Positions 58,675-64,000 of a DNA stretch of 64,000 nt are shown here, piece by piece. The stretch lies in the NCBI RefSeq assembly GCF_003111645.1, contig NZ_CP022187.1:1984001-2048000 (forward strand), in the 5' to 3' direction. Numbering within the stretch: position 1 is the stretch's first letter; every line of letters starts with the position of its first letter. Source of the stretch: Parazoarcus communis. Its GTDB lineage: Bacteria > Pseudomonadota > Gammaproteobacteria > Burkholderiales > Rhodocyclaceae. The position numbers and the translations under genes are program-made. Under the pieces are notes generated by a model. The model ran no database searches, was not told the origin of the DNA, and saw only the letters and a list, made by a program, of their open reading frames with translations.

Positions 58675-60315
58675 GTGTCGAACAATCCTTACGAGCAGGG
58701 CCTGGACAAGAATGCAGCGAACTTTGTACCGCTGTCGCCCCTGAGCTTCATTGAACGCAGCGCCTACGTGTATCCCGATCGTGTCAGCGTGATTCACGGT
58801 GCCCGTCAATTCACCTGGAAGCAAACCTACGAGCGCTGCCGCCGCCTGGCAAGCGCGCTCACCCAGCATGGCATCGGCAAGGGCGACACGGTCGCGGTCA
58901 TGCTGCCCAACGTGCCAGCCATGGTCGAGGTGCATTTCGGCGTGCCGATGACCGGCGCCGTGCTCAACACCCTCAACACCCGCCTCGACCCCGAAGCGAT
59001 CGCCTTCATGCTGTCGCACGGAGAGGCCAGGGTGCTGATCACCGACCCCGAGTTCGCAGCCATCGTCCGCCCAGCCCTCGACAGGCTCGAAGGCGAGAAG
59101 CCGCTGATCATCGATGCGCTCGACCCGGAATTTCCTTCCACCGAATGCCTCGGCTCGATCGAGTATGAAGCCTTCCTCGACACCGGCAAGCCCGACTTCG
59201 AGTGGAAGCTGCCCGCAGACGAGTGGGACGCAATCGCCCTCAACTACACCTCGGGCACCACCGGCAACCCCAAAGGGGTGGTCTACCACCACCGCGGCGC
59301 CTATCTCAACGCCGCCTCAAACATCATCAGCTGGGGCATGCCGCAGCACGCCGTCTATCTGTGGACGCTGCCGATGTTCCACTGCAACGGCTGGTGCTTC
59401 CCCTGGACCATCGCCGCCAATGCCGGCGTGAACGTGTGCCTGCGCAAGGTCGACGTGGCACTGATCTATGAGCTGATCCGCAAGCACAAGGTCACGCACT
59501 TCTGCGGCGCCCCCATCGTCCACGGCATGCTGATCAATGCCAACGAAGCCTTGCGTGCCGGCATCGAGCACAAGGTGTCGGCCCTCATCGCCGGTGCGGC
59601 GCCCCCGGCCGCCATCATCGAAGGCATGGAGCGCATCGGCTTCGACATCACCCATGTCTATGGCCTCACCGAGACCTACGGCCCGGCTTCCGTCTGCGCC
59701 AAGCACCCCGAATGGGATGCCTTGCCGATCGACAGGCGCGCCGAGCGCAACGGCCGTCAGGGCGTGCGTTACCACATGCAGGAAGCGATCACCGTGCTCG
59801 ACACCGACACCCTGCAACCGGTGCCCGCCGATGGCGAGACCATGGGCGAGATCATGTTCCGCGGCAATCTGGTGATGAAGGGCTACCTGAAGAACCCCAA
59901 GGCCACTGCCGAAGCCTTTGCAGGCGGCTGGTTCCGCACCGGCGACCTCGCGGTGATGCACCCGGACGGCTACGTGAAGATCAAGGACCGCTCCAAGGAC
60001 GTGATCATCTCCGGCGGCGAGAACATCTCGTCGCTTGAGGTCGAGGAGGTGCTGTATCGCCACCCCGCGGTCATGACTGCAGCCGTCGTCGCCCGCCCCG
60101 ACGAGAAATGGGGTGAAGTCCCGGCCGCCTTCATCGAGGTCAAGGAAGGCGCGAACGTCACCGCCGACGACATCGTCGCTCACTGCCGCGAGCATCTGGC
60201 CCGCTACAAGGTGCCCAAGCACATCGAGTTCTGCGTCCTGCCCAAGACCTCGACCGGAAAGATCCAGAAATTCGTGCTGCGCGATCAGGCGAAATCCGCT
60301 TCGGCAATCGGCTGA
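58675..60315 (+). CDS. Acyl-CoA synthetase (AMP-forming)
   Basis: 546 residues from GTG 58675, with GGAGGAG upstream; ATG 58660 is in frame but would bury that site. ANL-family motifs: YTSGTTGNPKGVVYHHR (P-loop), VYGLTETYGPA (A5), GWFRTGDLAVMHPDGYVKIKDRSKDVIISGGENISS (A7-A8 hinge) and the catalytic lysine in PKTSTGKIQKF. It activates a carboxylic acid to its CoA thioester with ATP. Length and sequence resemble the DmdB/medium-chain group. First gene of an operon with an acyl-CoA dehydrogenase and ETF:quinone oxidoreductase. Confidence 0.93.
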   Translation: MSNNPYEQGLDKNAANFVPLSPLSFIERSAYVYPDRVSVIHGARQFTWKQTYERCRRLASALTQHGIGKGDTVAVMLPNVPAMVEVHFGVPMTGAVLNTLNTRLDPEAIAFMLSHGEARVLITDPEFAAIVRPALDRLEGEKPLIIDALDPEFPSTECLGSIEYEAFLDTGKPDFEWKLPADEWDAIALNYTSGTTGNPKGVVYHHRGAYLNAASNIISWGMPQHAVYLWTLPMFHCNGWCFPWTIAANAGVNVCLRKVDVALIYELIRKHKVTHFCGAPIVHGMLINANEALRAGIEHKVSALIAGAAPPAAIIEGMERIGFDITHVYGLTETYGPASVCAKHPEWDALPIDRRAERNGRQGVRYHMQEAITVLDTDTLQPVPADGETMGEIMFRGNLVMKGYLKNPKATAEAFAGGWFRTGDLAVMHPDGYVKIKDRSKDVIISGGENISSLEVEEVLYRHPAVMTAAVVARPDEKWGEVPAAFIEVKEGANVTADDIVAHCREHLARYKVPKHIEFCVLPKTSTGKIQKFVLRDQAKSASAIG

Positions 60316-60387
60316 CGCGCTCCGCCGCCGTGCCACCGCGCACTGCGGCGTGCCAGGCCTGCACCCAACGACACAAGGAACACGCAC

Positions 60388-62178
60388 ATGACCACTTACA
60401 CCGCTCCCGTACGCGACATGCTGTTCGCAATGAACGAACTCGCCGGACTTGAGGACATCTACTCGCTGCCGGGCAATGAGGACGTCAGCGCCGATCTCGT
60501 CGAGGCCATTCTCGACGAAGCCGGCAAGTTCGCAGCCGAAGTGCTGGCGCCGATCAACGCTTCGGGCGATCGTCAGGGCAACACCTGGCACGACGGCGAA
60601 GTCAGCACCGCCGACGGTTTCAAGCAGGCCTACGAGGTGTTCTGCGACACCGGCTGGAACGGCATGCCCTCATCCACCGAGTTCGGCGGCCAGGGCCTGC
60701 CGGTCACCGTCTCCACCGCCGTACTGGAGATGTGGAAGTCGGCCAACATGTCGTTCTCGCTGTGCCAGATGCTGACCCTGGGTGCGGTTGAAGCCATCGC
60801 CCATCATGGCAGCGACGAGCTGAAATCGACCTATCTCCCGAACATGGTGTCCGGCAAATGGACCGGCACCATGAACCTGACCGAGCCTCAGGCCGGCTCC
60901 GACCTCGCTGCGGTACGCAGCAAGGCCGAGCCACGTGGTGACGGCAGCTACGCGCTCTCCGGCACCAAAATCTTCATCACCTGGGGTGAGCACGACATGG
61001 CGGAGAACATCATCCACCTCGTGCTCGCACGCCTGCCCGACGCACCGCCGGGGGTGAAGGGCATCTCGCTCTTCGTCGCGCCCAAGTTCCTGGTCAATGC
61101 CGACGGCAGCCTCGGCGCCCGCAACGATCTGGTATGCGCATCGATCGAACACAAGATGGGCATCCACGCTTCCCCCACCGCAGTGATGGTGTTCGGCGAG
61201 AAGGAAGGCGCGATCGGCTACCTGGTGGGCGAACCCAACCGTGGCCTCGAGTACATGTTCACGATGATGAACCATGCCCGCCTCAACGTCGGCCTCGAAG
61301 GCGTGGCGATTGCCGAACGCGCCTATCAGGCCGCGCTCGGCTATGCCCGCGAACGCGTGCAGGGCCGCATCATCGGCGACAGGTCGGGCGAGACCAAGCC
61401 CATCCTGCATCACCCCGACGTGCGTCGCATGCTGATGGACATGAAGGCCCGCACCGAGGCCACGCGCGCCCTCGCCTACTACGTTGCCGGCTGCATGGAC
61501 CGCGCCCGCAGCGACGCCGACGAGAACGTGCGCAAGGACAACCAGAGCCGGCTCGAACTGCTCACCCCTGTGGTCAAGGGCTGGTGCACCGAAACCGCGC
61601 AGAGCGTGACCTGGAACGGTATCCAGGTACACGGCGGCATGGGCTTCATCGAAGAAACCGGCGCCTGCCAGCACATGCGCGACGCCCGCATCACTACCAT
61701 CTACGAAGGCACGACCGCCATCCAGGCCAATGACCTGATCGGACGCAAGGTGGCCCGGGAAGGCGGTCACGCCATGGCAGCCCTCATCGAGGAGATGTCC
61801 GTAACCCGGGCTCAACTCGAAGCGCACGCCGACAGCCAGCTGCAGAAGATCGGCGCGTCCTTCGGCAAGGGCATCCTCGCCCTGCGCGAAGCCACCGACT
61901 GGCTGCTGGCCAACTACGAACGCAACCCGCAGGCGGCCGCAGCGGGTGCCGTGCCTTTCCTCAAGCTCGCCGGCACGGTGGCGGGCGCCTGGCTGATGGC
62001 ACGCAGCACCGCAATTGCGATCGAGCGCATGCAGGGGCCGGATGCCGGCTTCTACGGCGCCAAGCTCGTCACCGCGCGCTATTTCGTCGAGCACGTGCTG
62101 CCCGAGGCCAACAGCCTGCGCGACGCCATCGTGAATGGCGCCGAATCCGTGCTGGCACTGCCCGAGGAGCTGTTCTGA
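60388..62178 (+). CDS. Acyl-CoA dehydrogenase, long (DmdC-like) type
   Basis: 596 residues, about 200 longer than ordinary acyl-CoA dehydrogenases because of a C-terminal extension, as in DmdC-type enzymes. FAD-binding and substrate motifs: [61 protein letters not shown], and the base-carrying region [39 protein letters not shown] with a glutamate before GTTAIQ. It introduces a double bond into an acyl-CoA and passes electrons to ETF. Its stop overlaps the next start by one base. Confidence 0.94.
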   Translation: MTTYTAPVRDMLFAMNELAGLEDIYSLPGNEDVSADLVEAILDEAGKFAAEVLAPINASGDRQGNTWHDGEVSTADGFKQAYEVFCDTGWNGMPSSTEFGGQGLPVTVSTAVLEMWKSANMSFSLCQMLTLGAVEAIAHHGSDELKSTYLPNMVSGKWTGTMNLTEPQAGSDLAAVRSKAEPRGDGSYALSGTKIFITWGEHDMAENIIHLVLARLPDAPPGVKGISLFVAPKFLVNADGSLGARNDLVCASIEHKMGIHASPTAVMVFGEKEGAIGYLVGEPNRGLEYMFTMMNHARLNVGLEGVAIAERAYQAALGYARERVQGRIIGDRSGETKPILHHPDVRRMLMDMKARTEATRALAYYVAGCMDRARSDADENVRKDNQSRLELLTPVVKGWCTETAQSVTWNGIQVHGGMGFIEETGACQHMRDARITTIYEGTTAIQANDLIGRKVAREGGHAMAALIEEMSVTRAQLEAHADSQLQKIGASFGKGILALREATDWLLANYERNPQAAAAGAVPFLKLAGTVAGAWLMARSTAIAIERMQGPDAGFYGAKLVTARYFVEHVLPEANSLRDAIVNGAESVLALPEELF

Positions 62179-63809
62179 TGAGCCGCGAATCGATGGAATA
62201 CGATGTCGTCATCGTCGGCGCCGGCCCCTCGGGGCTGAGCACCGCGATCCGGCTCAAGCAGCTTGCCGAAAAGGCGGGGCGCGAACTGTCGGTGTGCGTG
62301 GTGGAGAAAGGTTCGGAAGTTGGCGCGCACATTCTGTCCGGCGCAGTGATCGAGCCGCGCGCGCTCAACGAGCTCTTCCCCGACTGGAAGGAACGCGGCG
62401 CCCCGCTCAACACCCCGGTCACCGAAGACCACTTCATGCTGCTGTCGGAAAAGGGCGCGCGCAAGCTGCCGACGCCGCCGCAGATGCACAACGAAGGCAA
62501 CTACATCATCAGCCTGGGCAACTTCTGCCGCTGGCTGGGTGAACAGGCCGAGGCGCTGGGCGTGGAGATCTACCCCGGCTTCGCCGCCGCCGAAGTGCTG
62601 TTCGACGAAGCCGGTGCGGTACGTGGCATCGCCACCGGCGACATGGGCGTGACCCGCAACGGCGAACCAGGCCCCAACTACCAGCAAGGCATGGAGCTAC
62701 ATGCGCGCCAGACGGTGTTCTCGGAGGGCTGCCGTGGTTCGCTCACCAAGGGTCTGATGGCGCGTTACGACCTGCGCCGCGATGCCGACCCGCAAACCTA
62801 CGGCATCGGCATCAAGGAGTTGTGGGAGGTCGATCCGGCCGTCCATCGCCCCGGCCTCACGGTGCATACCGCCGGCTGGCCGCTGAAGTCGGACACCTAC
62901 GGTGGCTCCTTCCTGTATCACCTCGAAGGCAACCTGGTGTCGGTGGGCTTTGTCGTCGGCCTCGACTACAGCAACCCCTGGCTGTCGCCGTACGAAGAGT
63001 TCCAGCGCTTCAAGACCCACCCCGAGATCCGCAAGTACTTCGAAGGCGGCCGCCGCGTGTCGTATGGCGCACGTGCGCTGTCGGAAGGCGGCTTCCAGTC
63101 CCTGCCCAAGCTCACGTTCCCGGGCGGCATGCTGGTCGGCGACACCGCAGGCTTCCTAAACGTGCCCAAGATCAAGGGCACCCACATGTCGATGAAGTCG
63201 GGCATCGAAGCCGCTGCTGCACTGTTCGCGCACCTGACCGCCGACGATGCAAAGACGACTGAAGTCACGGGCTACCCCGAGCGCCTCAAGGCGAGCTGGC
63301 TGTGGGACGAACTGTACTCGGTGCGCAACGTCCGCCCGTCCTTCCGCTGGGGCCTGTGGGGCGGCATCGCCTACAGCGCCATCGACACCTTCCTGTTCCG
63401 CGGGCGTGCGCCATGGACCCTGCGCAACCATGCCGACCACACCCAGCTGAAGAAGGCGGCCGACTGCGAGCAGATCGTCTATCCGAAGCCGGACGGCAAG
63501 ATCAGCTTCGACCGCCTGTCATCGGTCTTCATCTCGGCCACCAACCACGAGGAAGAGCAGCCCTGTCACCTGCGGCTGAAGAATCCGCTGACGCCCATCG
63601 TCACCAACCTCGCCGATTTCGAGGCCCCCGAGCAGCGCTACTGCCCGGCCGGCGTGTATGAAATCGTGCGCGAAGAACAGGGCCCGCGCCTGCAGATCAA
63701 CGCCCAGAACTGCCTGCACTGCAAGACCTGCGACATTAAGGACCCGACGCAGAACATCGACTGGGCGGTGCCCGAAGGCAGCGGCGGCCCCAACTACCCG
63801 AACATGTAA
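62178..63809 (+). CDS. Electron transfer flavoprotein:ubiquinone oxidoreductase
   Basis: 543 residues. N-terminal FAD motif [27 protein letters not shown] specific [42 protein letters not shown], and a C-terminal [4Fe-4S] domain, [34 protein letters not shown]. It is a peripheral inner-membrane enzyme that moves electrons from ETF to the quinone pool, the natural sink for the dehydrogenase encoded upstream. Coupled to it by an overlapping TGATG. Confidence 0.96.
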   Translation: MSRESMEYDVVIVGAGPSGLSTAIRLKQLAEKAGRELSVCVVEKGSEVGAHILSGAVIEPRALNELFPDWKERGAPLNTPVTEDHFMLLSEKGARKLPTPPQMHNEGNYIISLGNFCRWLGEQAEALGVEIYPGFAAAEVLFDEAGAVRGIATGDMGVTRNGEPGPNYQQGMELHARQTVFSEGCRGSLTKGLMARYDLRRDADPQTYGIGIKELWEVDPAVHRPGLTVHTAGWPLKSDTYGGSFLYHLEGNLVSVGFVVGLDYSNPWLSPYEEFQRFKTHPEIRKYFEGGRRVSYGARALSEGGFQSLPKLTFPGGMLVGDTAGFLNVPKIKGTHMSMKSGIEAAAALFAHLTADDAKTTEVTGYPERLKASWLWDELYSVRNVRPSFRWGLWGGIAYSAIDTFLFRGRAPWTLRNHADHTQLKKAADCEQIVYPKPDGKISFDRLSSVFISATNHEEEQPCHLRLKNPLTPIVTNLADFEAPEQRYCPAGVYEIVREEQGPRLQINAQNCLHCKTCDIKDPTQNIDWAVPEGSGGPNYPNM

Positions 63810-63864
63810 TCAAGCCCGCACGACAGCATCAACAAACAACTTTTAACAGACGAGGAGAGACATC

Positions 63865-64000
63865 GTGTCCATGCAACGCCCTCACGGGGCCGAACAGCCC
63901 TACTGGCCATTTGGCCCCTTCAAGATCCGGCTGCCCTTCATCCACTATCGCTGGGAATATCCCGAGATGATCCAGGGCCTGATCATGTTCGTGGTCGGCC
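63865..64000 (+). CDS. Start of a membrane transporter (N-terminus only)
   Basis: GTG 63865 with GAGGAG seven bases upstream; 45 residues visible before the window ends: a soluble start (SMQRPHGAEQPYWPFGPFKIRLPFIHYRWEYPEM) leading into a hydrophobic helix (IQGLIMFVVG). The pattern of an aromatic amphipathic segment then a helix is seen at the N-termini of some xanthine/uracil-family permeases. I cannot be sure of the family. It lies 55 bases after the ETF:quinone oxidoreductase gene and may import the acid activated by that operon. Confidence 0.5.
   Translation, partial: MSMQRPHGAEQPYWPFGPFKIRLPFIHYRWEYPEMIQGLIMFVVG

Overview
The window is about 64 kb of GC-rich, densely packed chromosome with no rRNA, tRNA, phage, IS element or CRISPR. 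Gene content points to a betaproteobacterium of the Rhodocyclales (Thauera / Azoarcus / Aromatoleum type). The indicators are a tungsten aldehyde oxidoreductase operon (aorABC), sigma-54-controlled alcohol/aldehyde genes, a PedF-type cytochrome, a DctPQM TRAP transporter, a Nif11-like protein, and housekeeping blocks in betaproteobacterial order (rpsP-rimM-trmD-rplS; lptG-lptF / pepA-holC; pssA and leuA on one strand). This placement is inference from gene content, not from a phylogenetic marker.

Layout. 1-3 kb: end of a cytochrome b561, a two-component pair and a cation-efflux protein. 3.2-10.2 kb: pssA, then an envelope-stress module consisting of a PbgA/YejM-like sulfatase-fold membrane protein, ColR/ColS, two class I methyltransferases and an InaA/WapQ-type lipopolysaccharide kinase. 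10.2-15.1 kb: a redox module with a PhoP/PhoQ-like pair plus PepSY protein, divergent from an SHP-type (DUF1924) monoheme cytochrome, a diheme cytochrome c and a ferric-reductase-like flavocytochrome. 15.1-16.9 kb: leuA with a leucine-rich leader peptide. 17-20.8 kb: DUF2069 protein, WrbA, YihY and a large unrecognised protein with a PilZ-like tail. 20.9-27.9 kb: ribosome and tRNA genes, LPS-export permeases, pepA and holC. 28-32.7 kb: TRAP transporter with a divergent LysR regulator. 32.8-39.8 kb: valS, tusA-like, bepA, moaC, nif11-like and a TerB/DUF697 protein.

39.8-55 kb is the most distinctive region. Genes for tungstate uptake (tupBC), a MoaD-like sulfur carrier, an unknown 101-residue protein, and the FAD, catalytic and polyferredoxin subunits of AOR form one leftward run. 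A full-length AcoR-type sigma-54 activator lies upstream. Divergent from it is pedF plus a periplasmic binding protein, behind a consensus -24/-12 promoter. Next come a c-type cytochrome, a DUF779 protein and an NAD aldehyde dehydrogenase with its own -24/-12 promoter. Last is a second AcoR-like protein that lacks both the sigma-54 contact loop and the DNA-binding domain. Repeats of the form TGTYYC-N5-GRRACA upstream of these promoters suggest one alcohol/aldehyde oxidation regulon.

55-64 kb: a response regulator / hybrid kinase pair, then an acyl-CoA synthetase, acyl-CoA dehydrogenase, ETF:quinone oxidoreductase and the start of a transporter. Together these would activate an organic acid, oxidise it, and pass the electrons to quinone.

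There are four two-component systems, two AcoR-type proteins and one LysR regulator in 64 kb. Several intercistronic hairpins (20 bp in the TRAP operon, 17 and 10 bp in the aor region) suggest differential mRNA processing within operons.
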